64,000 bases of DNA from Paracoccaceae bacterium (GTDB taxonomy: Bacteria; Pseudomonadota; Alphaproteobacteria; Rhodobacterales; Rhodobacteraceae): NCBI GenBank assembly GCA_016744015.1, contig JADGFD010000011.1:1-64000 (forward strand). The letters run 5' to 3'. Below the pieces are notes generated by a model that searched no databases, had not been told where the DNA came from, and saw nothing but the letters and a program-made list of their open reading frames with translations. Made by a program: the position numbers and the translations under genes. Below, piece after piece: positions 8,807-17,231 of this stretch (position 1 is the first letter of the stretch; each line of letters begins with the position of its first letter).

Positions 8807-9853
8807 ATGAATAAATTAGGGTTTGCGGCAAGTGCCGCACTCTTGGCCAGCGCAGTGATGGTGCACGCAGGCGGGATTGAGCGCACAAGCCAATCAGTTG
8901 ATATCATCTTTGAAGAAGGCACTCTTGTAGAATTTGGCGTCTCTTTTGGCATGCCTTCGGTTTCCGGCACAGATCCGGCTACGCTAGACACCGGCATTAT
9001 GTCTCCAAGCTACTTTGGGTTTTCAGGTGGATATAAAACCGACTTGAGTGACAAAATCGCCCTTGCGGTTATTTTTGACCAACCCTATGGCTCTCGGGCT
9101 GAATATAATGCTGGGTTTTACACAGGGACGACGGCAGATCTAACGTCCTCGGCTATCACCGTGATCGGCAGCTATGACGTAACAGAACGCATTGTGCTTT
9201 TTGGTGGCGGGACTTACCAAACCGTGCAAGCCACCGCCGACATTCCTTTTGTTGGCAGCTATAACATTGTGGCTGATCCGGCTTCGGGTTTTGGCTTTGT
9301 GGCCGGTGCCGCTTACCAAATCCCTGACATCGCGTTACGCGTGGCGCTGACCTATCGGTCAGCCGTATCCTCAACTCATGACACGGCAGAGTTTTCTGGT
9401 GCTTTGGTTGATACAATCGACATTGTTACACCACAATCCGTTAACCTTGAGTTCCAATCCGGTGTGAACCCAAAAACTCTTGTATTCGGCTCGGTGCGCT
9501 GGGTGAACTGGTCTGCGTTTGACCTTACCCCCGCAAATTATCCGCTCGGCTCGATCGTGGATTATGACGATGACCGCGTGACCATCAACCTGGGAGTTGG
9601 CCGCAAATTGTCCGACACACTTTCGGCGGCTGTTACCGTTGGCTATGAGCGCAACCTGCATGGTAACCCAACCCCACTGGCCCCAACAGACGGCTTCTTT
9701 AGCCTCGGTGCTGGCCTGACCCACACCATGGGGAATGTTAAGATTTCCGGCGGGGCCAAGTATATATGGCTGGGAGATTCAGCAGGTACAGCAGGTACGT
9801 TTGAGAATAACGCCGCCATTGGCATAGGTGTAAACTTCTCGGTTGCGATGTAA
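8807..9853 (+). CDS. Outer-membrane transport protein, OMPP1/FadL/TodX family
   Basis: ATG 8807 follows GGGAGGAAACA, a strong ribosome site. The 348-residue protein has a signal peptide (about 21 residues, cut after VMVHA) and GIERTSQSVDIIFEEGTLVEF, the N-terminal hatch pattern of FadL-type hydrophobic-compound porins. Alternating beta strands run through to the end (IGIGVNFSVAM). It is slightly shorter than E. coli FadL. An intrinsic terminator follows, so it is a single-gene unit. It likely imports fatty acids or other hydrophobic compounds. Confidence 0.85.
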   Translation: MNKLGFAASAALLASAVMVHAGGIERTSQSVDIIFEEGTLVEFGVSFGMPSVSGTDPATLDTGIMSPSYFGFSGGYKTDLSDKIALAVIFDQPYGSRAEYNAGFYTGTTADLTSSAITVIGSYDVTERIVLFGGGTYQTVQATADIPFVGSYNIVADPASGFGFVAGAAYQIPDIALRVALTYRSAVSSTHDTAEFSGALVDTIDIVTPQSVNLEFQSGVNPKTLVFGSVRWVNWSAFDLTPANYPLGSIVDYDDDRVTINLGVGRKLSDTLSAAVTVGYERNLHGNPTPLAPTDGFFSLGAGLTHTMGNVKISGGAKYIWLGDSAGTAGTFENNAAIGIGVNFSVAM

Positions 9854-9877
9854 AATAACTTCGCAAGAACTCAGGGA

Positions 9878-9907
9878 ATGGCCGCGCCAGATTGCGCGGC
9901 CATTTTT
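9878..9907 (+). terminator. Intrinsic terminator after the FadL-type gene
   Basis: ATGGCCGCGC, loop CAGATT, GCGCGGCCAT, then TTTTT. A 10-bp GC-rich stem with a T-run, 25 nt after the stop at 9853. Confidence 0.85.
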
Positions 9908-9915
9908 AGTGCCGC

Positions 9916-11352
9916 CTACCGCTTTGCCGCCAGCCTCTCAGCATGGGCCATCACTTTCTTGCTAAATATGCCATCTACCAGCTTGGTTTGCACTTTCTTC
10001 TCGGTGAACGTGCCCTTCAAATCGCCATAGATAGAATCATAGACTTTTTTGCTTCCCATCTTGGCCGAGTCTCCCAGCACATTTGAAATCAGCTCCTGAA
10101 CCTGCGTGTTAGATGGCGCAGAGGGAAAAGCGTCTTTTATTTGGACTAGTTTTTTTGGTGAAAGATATTTCATCGCGGTTTTGCCATCTATCTCAGACGA
10201 TTTTTCAATGCGCCTGAAAATCGGGGATAGCACGATGTTTTTGGCAATCATCTCCATCGCCCATTCAAGCGTTACTTTACCCGAGGTACTTTTGGCGCGG
10301 ACCATCACATCCTTGATGCAGTCCTGCACAATTCCCGGCCCATGCTCCACCAAGAAATTCTTGGCAAATTTGGCCGCCCCGCTGGTGCTCATTTTGGCCA
10401 AAAAGGTTTTGGACATTTTTTTAACCAGATGGGCGGCTACTTTCTTGGCGGCTTCTTTGCCCAATCCACCTTTGAGCAAAGCCCCCAATGCGGCGCCTAT
10501 GACCCCGTCAAAAACCACATTTTTTACGGCGGTCCCTGTCCCATCAGATATCCCGTTAACGCCTTTGCTGATTTCGGTGGCCGCCGTAACGCCTGCCGCC
10601 GTGGCCCCCGAAACAGCAATGCCCGCGGCTATTTTGCTAATCCCAAAGCGTGCAGCAACTGCAGGGTTGGCCGCCAGTGAAAGCGCCATAACCGAAATTT
10701 CCGTGCACAAAACAAGCTGCCCCTGCAAATGCTTGCCGTTAGAATCAATCGCATTCATGTAGTTTTTCATGGCTTGGCGCGCATTTATCACGCTTTTGCG
10801 GGCGGCAAAAAAGGAAGTGTCAAAGCCGTTTAAATCTCCGGTTTTAACCAGCTTCTCAAAGTCCGAAACCTTCTTTTCAGCCGCCTTAATCATGGATTCT
10901 TTGGGGAGGTTCAGGCCGCCGGCATAGCTCTCAATCGCCCATGCCCAAAAGCTGCCCTTGCTGATTTCAGTTTGATGGTCCCATAGGCCTCGCGCTTCCC
11001 TCATAGAAACCTTAAGGGAGTCAGCAATGGGAATGAGCGCCTTTTTCCTGATAATCGCCAAGGCAGCTTTGTGCTCGGCTTTGGTCAGAAAATAGGTATT
11101 CCCGCCGATCTTTACTTGGTAATCCGCTTTTTTGTATCTCGACGTTTCTGCAAGCAGGCTCAGGAGCTTGCTATCAACATCTCCGGTGAGCTTTAGCCCC
11201 GCTTCTTTCTGGAATTCTTTTATAAGCTTTTGCGTTTTGGAATTTAGCTCGCCGTTTTCATCAACAAGCTTCTTTCCTGCAATTTTGTTCAGATACTCTT
11301 GCGCGCGTTGGGTTTCAACGCTGGTAGAGCCATAGACAGCGGTGTCTGGCAT
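9916..11352 (-). CDS. Peptidoglycan-binding-like N-domain with Gly/Ala-rich hydrophobic middle; possible toxin
   Basis: A 478-residue protein. Residues 12-70 (AQEYLNKIAGKKLVDENGEL, KTQKLIKEFQKEAGL, TGDVDSKLL) fit the peptidoglycan_binding_1 repeat, but there is no signal peptide. Residues about 212-295 are hydrophobic and rich in Ala and Gly (SVMALSLAANPAVAARFGIS, IAAGIAVSGATAAGVTAATE, VIGAALGALLKGGLGKEAAK), like glycine-zipper or pore-forming toxin segments. The last 180 residues are Lys-rich and helical, with no recognised motif. It is monocistronic on the minus strand, between the FadL-type gene and cytochrome b561. A function in export or membrane attack is inference only. Confidence 0.6.
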   Translation of the reverse strand: MPDTAVYGSTSVETQRAQEYLNKIAGKKLVDENGELNSKTQKLIKEFQKEAGLKLTGDVDSKLLSLLAETSRYKKADYQVKIGGNTYFLTKAEHKAALAIIRKKALIPIADSLKVSMREARGLWDHQTEISKGSFWAWAIESYAGGLNLPKESMIKAAEKKVSDFEKLVKTGDLNGFDTSFFAARKSVINARQAMKNYMNAIDSNGKHLQGQLVLCTEISVMALSLAANPAVAARFGISKIAAGIAVSGATAAGVTAATEISKGVNGISDGTGTAVKNVVFDGVIGAALGALLKGGLGKEAAKKVAAHLVKKMSKTFLAKMSTSGAAKFAKNFLVEHGPGIVQDCIKDVMVRAKSTSGKVTLEWAMEMIAKNIVLSPIFRRIEKSSEIDGKTAMKYLSPKKLVQIKDAFPSAPSNTQVQELISNVLGDSAKMGSKKVYDSIYGDLKGTFTEKKVQTKLVDGIFSKKVMAHAERLAAKR

Positions 11353-11493
11353 ATCATTTCCCCTAGATATTATTTGGTGTTTAAAAATCTCAATCGTTTA
11401 GAATGAGCTACAAATAAGGGGGGATAGGTGAAATGCTACGGGCATTGCCGCATAATGAAAATGCAACAATGCAAGGGTGGTATTGTGCGGTGC

Positions 11494-11991
11494 TTAACCG
11501 GCTTTCATCATACGCTTTATCAGGCCATTTTTCAGAATAAACTGATGATAAAGCGCGCCGGCAATATGCAGGGCAACAAAGGCCAGCAGCACAATTTTCA
11601 GCACAGCATGGGCATTGGCTGCCGCCTCAACCTGGCCAAACCAGGCCATCGCGCCGCTCATGGGCATAAGAAAAAGCGCAAGGTAAAGAATGCCGTGGGT
11701 AGCGTGGGCTACCATTTTCAAAACCGGATTTTCCTCTTTTGGCGAAGCCGGTGCGCCTTTGGTAAAGCGCATAAAAACGCGGATAAGCATAAGGGCAAAG
11801 GTGAGCATGCCCAGCAGCACATGGGCGCGGGCCAGCAATGGAATAGCGACATCAGATGATGCCGCGAGGCCATGCGCCTCTACAAATTCGTGAATTGGAT
11901 CATGCGCAACATATTGAAACACAATCAACAAGGCTATCGCCCAGTGGAGTGCGATTTGCGTGCGGGTGTAGCCTGAGGAAACGGGTGCCAT
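11494..11991 (-). CDS. Cytochrome b561 family protein
   Basis: ATG 11991 has AGGAG 6 nt upstream; a start 10 codons earlier is less likely. The 165-residue protein has four hydrophobic helices with His in the expected places for two b hemes: IALHWAIALL in helix 1, ARAHVLLGMLTF in helix 2, HATHGILYLALF in helix 3 and FVALHIAGALYHQFI in helix 4. It probably moves electrons between quinone and a periplasmic acceptor or superoxide in the inner membrane. It is a single gene. Confidence 0.85.
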   Translation of the reverse strand: MAPVSSGYTRTQIALHWAIALLIVFQYVAHDPIHEFVEAHGLAASSDVAIPLLARAHVLLGMLTFALMLIRVFMRFTKGAPASPKEENPVLKMVAHATHGILYLALFLMPMSGAMAWFGQVEAAANAHAVLKIVLLAFVALHIAGALYHQFILKNGLIKRMMKAG

Positions 11992-12112
11992 GGTGGCTCC
12001 TCTTTCTGGGTAAGTTTTCAATTACTTACAATTATATTAGAAAATTACAATATGGCAAAATATAAATTTTGCAGGCCAAGCAATCTGACGCCTTAGTTCA
12101 CATTTCGGGGCC

Positions 12113-14377
12113 TTATATCAGTTCCAACGCTTTCAACCGCATAGCATAGCGATTGCGCAGGGCCGCATTCGAGTAATCTTTTAGCATCAAAGCCTGACCA
12201 CGCATGGCACGCTGTGCTGCGGCTTCGGGGTGCTTCAGAATCTCCTGCATGGCGCGGGCCAGTGCTTCGTGGTCAATTTCAGCCCAAAACGCGTTTTCCA
12301 GCGGGTAAATGGGCTCACCCGGGCGCACGAGGCGCCTGCGCCACGGGACCACACACGCCGTTTCGGCTGTGCAAAAATCTTGTGTGCCAGCGTAATCGGT
12401 AGCGATCACGGGTGTGCCAAGTGCCATCGCATAGGCGGGCACATAGCCAAACCCTTCGGAGCGGTGCGGCGATATCAGCGCCGTGGTGGCGCTGATAAGG
12501 CCAAGATATTCGGCAAAGGGTAGGTGTTCTTGAAACAGGATAATCCGGCTATCCCTCGCCATCAATTTTTTGATGATAGACATCTGCTGCTCGGGGTCAC
12601 CCCAATGGTTTTTCGGTGGCTTGGAGGTTTTAATAACCAGCCGCGCATCGGGGTCACCCTCAAATGCCATTTGAAAGGCCAGCACCGCCGCCAGCGGGTT
12701 TTTGCGCGCCACGGAAGAGTGGAGATCAAAGCTGAGCAGAAAGAAGGGCTGGTCGGGGCGGATACCAAGGCGGGCAGGGTCAAACGGGGCGGGCGCGGGA
12801 AGGTCAAACCCCTTGCCAACCCACGTAACAGGAATATCAAAAGCCTGCTCATATATGCGCTGCACAAAGCGCGTGGGGGCCCAGATTTCATCAAGAACTT
12901 GCCCTGCAAGCCTATGTGCCTCGGGCACATCTTCCAGCTCCCACAGCAAAAAGCCGATATGATATGTATCGGGCGTATGGGTGCGCAGCATTTGCGCCGG
13001 AATGGCATCGGCATTTACATGATGCAGGCAAATGCGGCGCTTGGGGGTAAGACCTTTTAGCGCAGTGTCTGACATGCGCTGGTTTTGCCCGAGGCCGGTA
13101 TCTTTGGCACTGTCGCCGGTGGTTGTGATGGCGGGCGGGGTTTTGGGCATTGCCAACCCAGCCACGCCTGCAAGCGCTGGGTAGCAGGCATAGGCCCGGG
13201 TGGCAAACCATGCCTTAAGCTCAACAGCCTGCCATGGCTTTTGTAGGGCTTGTATACTGGAAAGCGGGGCGTGGGCCAGCACCGCTAGCAGAAATTCCAG
13301 CCGAGTCAGGCCAGAGGGCAGCGTTGTGTTAAGCCATGAGATCAGCGTCTTGTCCACGCCTGCCTCAGCCCTGAAAAACCGCGCATTGGCGATTATGCGG
13401 TGCAGGGCAGCGGCTATGCTTTTGGGGGTCAGTGCGGCGTTTATGCCCTCGGGCGCACCGCGGTGCAGGGCATGGGTATAGATATTTGGAGCTTGATTGA
13501 GAAACCAGCTCCGGTAGGCCACCGCGCTTTTGGGCGTATCGAGCGGAAAGCGCTCATACAAGCGGCGGGCTTGGTGGATATGCATCATAAAGGCTGACAT
13601 TTTCACACCCTGCACGGGCGGCGCGGGTGTGTCTTCAAATGGCGTTGCCGTGATGTATCCGGCGGGTTTGTCCAGCACGGGCAGGCCATCTTCGCCAAAA
13701 TGTTCGACCACTTCAGCAAGAGTTTTGATCTCGTGATAAAGCGGGTCCGTTTCCGGCAGGCGGTTAAAGGCAGCGCGGAGCCACACGGGCGTGAGTCGCA
13801 CCACACCTTTTGCGCCGTGCTTGACTGCCAGCGTCAGGTTTGCCAGCTCGGCCTTTTCCGGAGTGGCGGGGTTTGGCAGCTTGCCAAGAAGCAGAGCGGC
13901 AACCGTTTCAGGCGGGTTTAGTTGCCGTGTGAGCTTCACAGCGTGCGGGCGAAATAGCTTAGTGATGCACGCCAGCACCACAATCGCGAAATGGTCGGGC
14001 TTTTTTAAGAGCCGTGGCCGAAAAACCACCACGCTTTTTTTTGCTCGCCATAAAAGCCGCCACGCAAGCCCTAATCGCCGCTGGCCTTCCAGCCAGCGGT
14101 GCGACCAAACCTCCTGAGAAATCTGATTAAAATCAAGTCCTTCGGGGTAAAACACCATAGCGCCTAGCCCCGCACTCAACCGCGCATGATCAGCCTTATA
14201 GGCTTTTTTTGGTGCAAACTGAAGGTGATCAAGGCTATAGGCTGGGCCGATGGTGGTGCTTGGGCGCACATCCAGCCCTGCGGCATCAAGGTGGTAAACC
14301 ACCTGCCCAGCATGGCGCGCAGCCACATTGCCCTTGGGGGGCAAAGGCGCAATCACGCGAATAATCTCTGGCTCCAT
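12113..14377 (-). CDS. Large glycosyltransferase with GT4-type C-terminal domain
   Basis: A 754-residue protein starting at ATG 14377 behind GGGAA. The C-terminal 300 residues form a GT-B glycosyltransferase half: ICLHHVNADAIPAQML, IGFLLWELEDVPE, DEIWAPTRFVQRIYE and the nucleotide-sugar loop SPHRSEGFGYVPAYAMALG followed by TPVIATDYAGTQDF. The N-terminal 400 residues have no motif I recognise, so the protein is about twice the usual GT4 length. It probably builds a surface polysaccharide or glycan. No polysaccharide genes are adjacent; the phosphohexomutase at 59981 is the only other sugar-precursor gene in the window. Confidence 0.75.
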   Translation of the reverse strand: MEPEIIRVIAPLPPKGNVAARHAGQVVYHLDAAGLDVRPSTTIGPAYSLDHLQFAPKKAYKADHARLSAGLGAMVFYPEGLDFNQISQEVWSHRWLEGQRRLGLAWRLLWRAKKSVVVFRPRLLKKPDHFAIVVLACITKLFRPHAVKLTRQLNPPETVAALLLGKLPNPATPEKAELANLTLAVKHGAKGVVRLTPVWLRAAFNRLPETDPLYHEIKTLAEVVEHFGEDGLPVLDKPAGYITATPFEDTPAPPVQGVKMSAFMMHIHQARRLYERFPLDTPKSAVAYRSWFLNQAPNIYTHALHRGAPEGINAALTPKSIAAALHRIIANARFFRAEAGVDKTLISWLNTTLPSGLTRLEFLLAVLAHAPLSSIQALQKPWQAVELKAWFATRAYACYPALAGVAGLAMPKTPPAITTTGDSAKDTGLGQNQRMSDTALKGLTPKRRICLHHVNADAIPAQMLRTHTPDTYHIGFLLWELEDVPEAHRLAGQVLDEIWAPTRFVQRIYEQAFDIPVTWVGKGFDLPAPAPFDPARLGIRPDQPFFLLSFDLHSSVARKNPLAAVLAFQMAFEGDPDARLVIKTSKPPKNHWGDPEQQMSIIKKLMARDSRIILFQEHLPFAEYLGLISATTALISPHRSEGFGYVPAYAMALGTPVIATDYAGTQDFCTAETACVVPWRRRLVRPGEPIYPLENAFWAEIDHEALARAMQEILKHPEAAAQRAMRGQALMLKDYSNAALRNRYAMRLKALELI

Positions 14378-14473
14378 AGGTTTCCCGGCTGTTCACATCC
14401 CGCTCGCGGCGGATTAATCAATCTTTATGCGAACCACTCTTTAAAAACCACCCAAAAGGCGCTATGTATATGA

Positions 14474-14640
14474 GTGGCGGGTGCTGGTCTTTGCGTGCAA
14501 AGGACCCATCCTAGTGGCCTTAATTCATCGAAAGGGAGCTGGCTCTGTGACTGGCCGTGGCCTATCTCATCTGGCACCCACCTGGTTCTCCAGGCTCTCG
14601 AGGATCAGACCCCTTCACGAATGCTCCGGGCCCGCCACCA
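14474..14640 (+). ncRNA. ssrS: 6S RNA (regulator of RNA polymerase)
   Basis: The segment starts 18 nt upstream-to-end before the 5-formyltetrahydrofolate cyclo-ligase gene, the conserved place of 6S RNA in proteobacteria. Its ends pair: GTGGCGGG at 14474-14481 with CCCGCCAC at 14631-14638. Further in, TGGTCT pairs with AGACC, leaving an interrupted rod with a central open region. A TATGTA -10 box at 14463-14468 puts the start near 14474. 6S RNA imitates an open promoter and holds the housekeeping RNA polymerase in stationary phase. Ends are approximate. Confidence 0.75.
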
Positions 14641-14655
14641 GTTTCTTGGGTGCAA

Positions 14656-15216
14656 ATGAATATTGCTGATGAAAAACAAGCTGCGCGTAAGGCGGCAATG
14701 ACGCAGCGCAAAGCGGCGCATGAGGCGGCCCAAGGTGCGGGGGAAGCCGCGGCGATGCATTTGCTGGCGTGGCTTGAAACTCAACCTGACATACGCGCTA
14801 TTTCCGGCTATATGCCCATTCATACCGAGCTGGATATCTTACCCACAATGCACGCCCTGCACGCACGTGGCTATGCCCTTTCTGTGCCCGTGATCATCGG
14901 CAAAGCCATGCCCCTGAAATTCAGTGTGTGGACACCTGAGGCCAAAATGATCAAAGGCCCGTTTGGGGCGATGGTGCCGGAAACAAATCGCTGGCAGCGG
15001 CCCGATCTGCTCCTCTGCCCGATGCTTGCCTTTGATGCCACGGGCCAGCGCATGGGCTACGGAGGCGGGTTTTATGACCGCACCATCGCTGGGCTCGCGC
15101 CCGTGCGCGCCATGGGGTTTGCCTATGCTGGGCAGATGACCAGAAACCTGCCATCTGAACCTACCGATATGCCGCTGGATGGTGTTATCACCGAAACTGG
15201 GATTTTTTGGCCTTAG
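14656..15216 (+). CDS. 5-formyltetrahydrofolate cyclo-ligase
   Basis: A 186-residue protein from ATG 14656, chosen because family similarity begins with ADEKQAARKAA. Motifs are ISGYMPIHTELD, the ATP-binding GYGGGFYDR and the C-terminal MPLDGVITE. It converts 5-formyl-THF plus ATP to 5,10-methenyl-THF in the cytoplasm. It follows the 6S RNA in the standard proteobacterial ssrS-ygfA order and may be translated from the processed 6S read-through transcript. The ribosome site is weak (TTGGG). Confidence 0.9.
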   Translation: MNIADEKQAARKAAMTQRKAAHEAAQGAGEAAAMHLLAWLETQPDIRAISGYMPIHTELDILPTMHALHARGYALSVPVIIGKAMPLKFSVWTPEAKMIKGPFGAMVPETNRWQRPDLLLCPMLAFDATGQRMGYGGGFYDRTIAGLAPVRAMGFAYAGQMTRNLPSEPTDMPLDGVITETGIFWP

Positions 15217-15341
15217 GGCCAGTTGAATAAACGCGCCTGCTGCATGCGCCGCTCAACATGGCGCTTAAAGCCTCACACCGCAGGTTCGTACGTAATTTAA
15301 GGCGAAAGTGATCAGAATCGCTGTCGTCATTTTCGGTATCT

Positions 15342-15375
15342 TATATAACTACAATCCTAGGAATGTAGTTATATA
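15342..15375. repeat. Long AT-rich palindrome
   Basis: TATATAACTACA at 15342-15353 and TGTAGTTATATA at 15364-15375 form a perfect 12-bp dyad around ATCCTAGGAA, which contains the smaller palindrome TCCTAGGA. No T-run follows, so it is not a usual terminator. It lies in a gene-free 270-bp gap after the cyclo-ligase gene and may be an operator or a recombination or replication site. Confidence 0.6.
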
Positions 15376-15486
15376 TAGTCCAGACTTTACGTCATAAAAA
15401 CAACATATTGCATGGTTTGTGGGCGTCAAATGTTGACTGGTCTTAACGGGTCATGCGCCCAAGGCGGCGGCTTTACCGTCCCTGCA

Positions 15487-15675
15487 CTAGCCCTTAACTG
15501 CCCGTGCCCGCATGGCAGCAGCACGCAGCTCCTCGGCAATCTCTTCGGCTTCATCGGGGTCAAAATCCAGCGGGATTTCAAGAGAATCGGCTTCAATAAA
15601 CAGCCGCACCATGCCTTGGTCAGTTGGCCCGATCTGCAAATTCGCAGCAATTTCGCTCTGTTTGTTAATGCCCAT
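15487..15675 (-). CDS. Small conserved Rhodobacterales protein (probably DUF6324)
   Basis: A 62-residue acidic protein starting MGINKQSEIAANLQIGPTDQ and continuing through PLDFDPDEAEEIAEEL. I recall a short family of this form in Rhodobacterales, believed to be DUF6324, with unknown function. The N-terminal half would be beta-like and the C-terminal half a single helix. It is divergent from tRNA-His, about 100 bp away. A longer overlapping frame on the same strand is not coding-like. Confidence 0.6.
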   Translation of the reverse strand: MGINKQSEIAANLQIGPTDQGMVRLFIEADSLEIPLDFDPDEAEEIAEELRAAAMRARAVKG

Positions 15676-15779
15676 CTTGCGCCCTTTCCGTTTTGCACTG
15701 GCCTACCCTTGAAATTGCCCCATGGCAAGCATCTTTAGGCTTGCAATCCAAGCATCACAGATGTAATCCACCCAACAGT

Positions 15780-15856
15780 GCCGGCGTAGCTCAGTAGGTT
15801 AGAGCGCTTGATTGTGGATCAAGAGGCCCCCTGTTCAAATCAGGGCGCTGGTACCA
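15780..15856 (+). tRNA. tRNA-His(GTG)
   Basis: A full cloverleaf with CCA encoded: acceptor GCCGGCG with CGCTGGT, D-arm GCTC..GAGC, anticodon arm CTTGA-TTGTGGA-TCAAG (anticodon GTG) and T-arm CCCTG-TTCAAAT-CAGGG. The base before position 1 is T and the discriminator is A73, so there is no encoded G-1. This is the alphaproteobacterial type that histidyl-tRNA synthetase charges without G-1. Confidence 0.97.
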
Positions 15857-15873
15857 TAAAAATCAGCATTGTC

Positions 15874-16308
15874 GCACGGATCAGTTTGAGTTTGGAGCGG
15901 GCTCTACTTGAGACGGAATTCAGGCGGTGCGTTCGCAACATGGGTGACAACGTTTGGTCATGCGGTTGAGAACCCGGCCGCCAGCTTTGGCTTCATGTTG
16001 GTCTCGTGTCGTCGGGTCACTCATCAAGTGCAGGCTTGGGGGCATTTTGGTGGCGGCATCGCGCCCTCAACCGCCTCGTCAAAACGAGCCCGAAGCCACC
16101 CACTTGTTTTGCATATCCGGTGAAATCCACCGTCAAATCACCACGATGACCAAGGCTTTGATTCTAGTCAGCCCGGTTCGTCACCCGATATCGCTTCTTT
16201 GCAAACCTGTGCCGACGGCCGGCGCTGAATTTATGCGGCATCAGACAGAGCCGTAACCGTAGAAAAAACCATGGCTAACATGCCGCGACTGATCCATGCA
16301 AAAAGGCT
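15874..16308 (+). repeat. 435-bp MITE-like element, left copy
   Basis: This copy is nearly identical, in inverted orientation, to 17795-18229. The element has its own imperfect terminal repeats of form TGCAYGGATCAGT, better preserved as TTTTTGCAYGGATCAGT in the right copy. A 100-codon frame (15954-16256) is present in both copies but has no homology I recognise, no ribosome site and a low-complexity look, so I treat the unit as non-coding. It begins 18 bp after tRNA-His. Confidence 0.8.
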
Positions 16309-16320
16309 TGTTATATGGGC

Positions 16321-17097
16321 TTATTCTGGCACGTAGCGCGGATATGTTGCTTTACTGGCTCTGGAAAAATCCAAATCAATTTCCACGGTTGCAAAGGGGC
16401 TATCCACATCAGTTTGCGCCAAAATATCGCCTTCAGGATCAATGATCCATGATAACCCGCCACAGTTTGCCTTATCACCCGGTGGGCACCACAGGTTTGA
16501 AGACAGGCTGTAGGCGCCAGAACAAACCGCACTTGCTTGCCCGCCAGCCAGCCATTTGTCGATTGAGCCATGCGGGGTTGCGCGGGGCACGCACAGCAGA
16601 TCAGCGCGAGAATTTGCATAATGCCGCGCCCAGTCAAAAAACCACATTTCGGTGCAAATTTGAACGCCAAGCCGCATGCCAAGGGTATGACCGATATCAA
16701 AGGATTTCAGGCCGCGATCATACCATGAATGCTCCCAGTAGCCCTCCTCATCTGGCAGGTAATACTTCTCATGCAAGCCCGCAGCCTTGCCGGTTTTGGC
16801 CTCCCAGATATAGGCCTCGTTGCGGCGGCTGCCGCAATTTGTCATGATCGGGCGTGTACCCATGGCCGATTTTGCACCCAAATTTCCCAGCGCAGCAATG
16901 CGCGCCGCATGGTTTTGCATGGCCGTATCCCAGCGGCGTTGGTCTGGCTGCGGGTCAGCGGCCAGCCAATCAGAGAAGCACATTTCAGGCAGCAGCAGAA
17001 AGTCGGTTTTCTCAGCGGCAATATGGGCGGCAAGATCAACAAGGCATTGATCAAGATGCCCTTCACGGGGGTCAATTTGGCAAACGGTCACGCGCAT
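16321..17097 (-). CDS. Carbon-nitrogen hydrolase (nitrilase/amidase superfamily)
   Basis: Start ATG 17097 with GAGGA upstream gives 258 residues. The catalytic triad is visible: Glu38 in LLLPEMCFSDW, Lys111 in HEKYYLPDE and Cys148 in GVQICTEMWFFDWA. It hydrolyses a nitrile, amide or carbamoyl compound in the cytoplasm. It is divergent from an Lrp/AsnC regulator, and both genes lie between inverted 435-bp repeats. With the PLP enzyme and amidohydrolase further on, it suggests breakdown of a nitrogenous compound. The specific substrate is unknown. Confidence 0.85.
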   Translation of the reverse strand: MRVTVCQIDPREGHLDQCLVDLAAHIAAEKTDFLLLPEMCFSDWLAADPQPDQRRWDTAMQNHAARIAALGNLGAKSAMGTRPIMTNCGSRRNEAYIWEAKTGKAAGLHEKYYLPDEEGYWEHSWYDRGLKSFDIGHTLGMRLGVQICTEMWFFDWARHYANSRADLLCVPRATPHGSIDKWLAGGQASAVCSGAYSLSSNLWCPPGDKANCGGLSWIIDPEGDILAQTDVDSPFATVEIDLDFSRASKATYPRYVPE

Positions 17098-17231
17098 TAT
17101 ACTATCCTCAGCTATTGGTTTTGCACAGATTGGCTTGAATGTGCTTTCATGAAAAGATATTAATGCTGTCGATTTCGTCAAAATAATATCGAAAAAATAA
17201 TGATACTAACGAATGTAAGGTTAATTGCGAA

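Noticed and set aside
9878-9907. Bidirectional terminator for the convergent gene ending at 9916
   Set aside because: The hairpin has no T-run on the minus strand, so it serves only the plus-strand gene.
10106-10762. 218-codon plus-strand frame
   Set aside because: Antisense to the peptidoglycan-binding-like gene, without ribosome site or motifs.
15954-16256. 100-codon frame in the left 435-bp repeat (and its twin at 17847-18149)
   Set aside because: Kept in both copies only because the copies are nearly identical; no ribosome site, no family, odd composition. I treat the repeat as non-coding.
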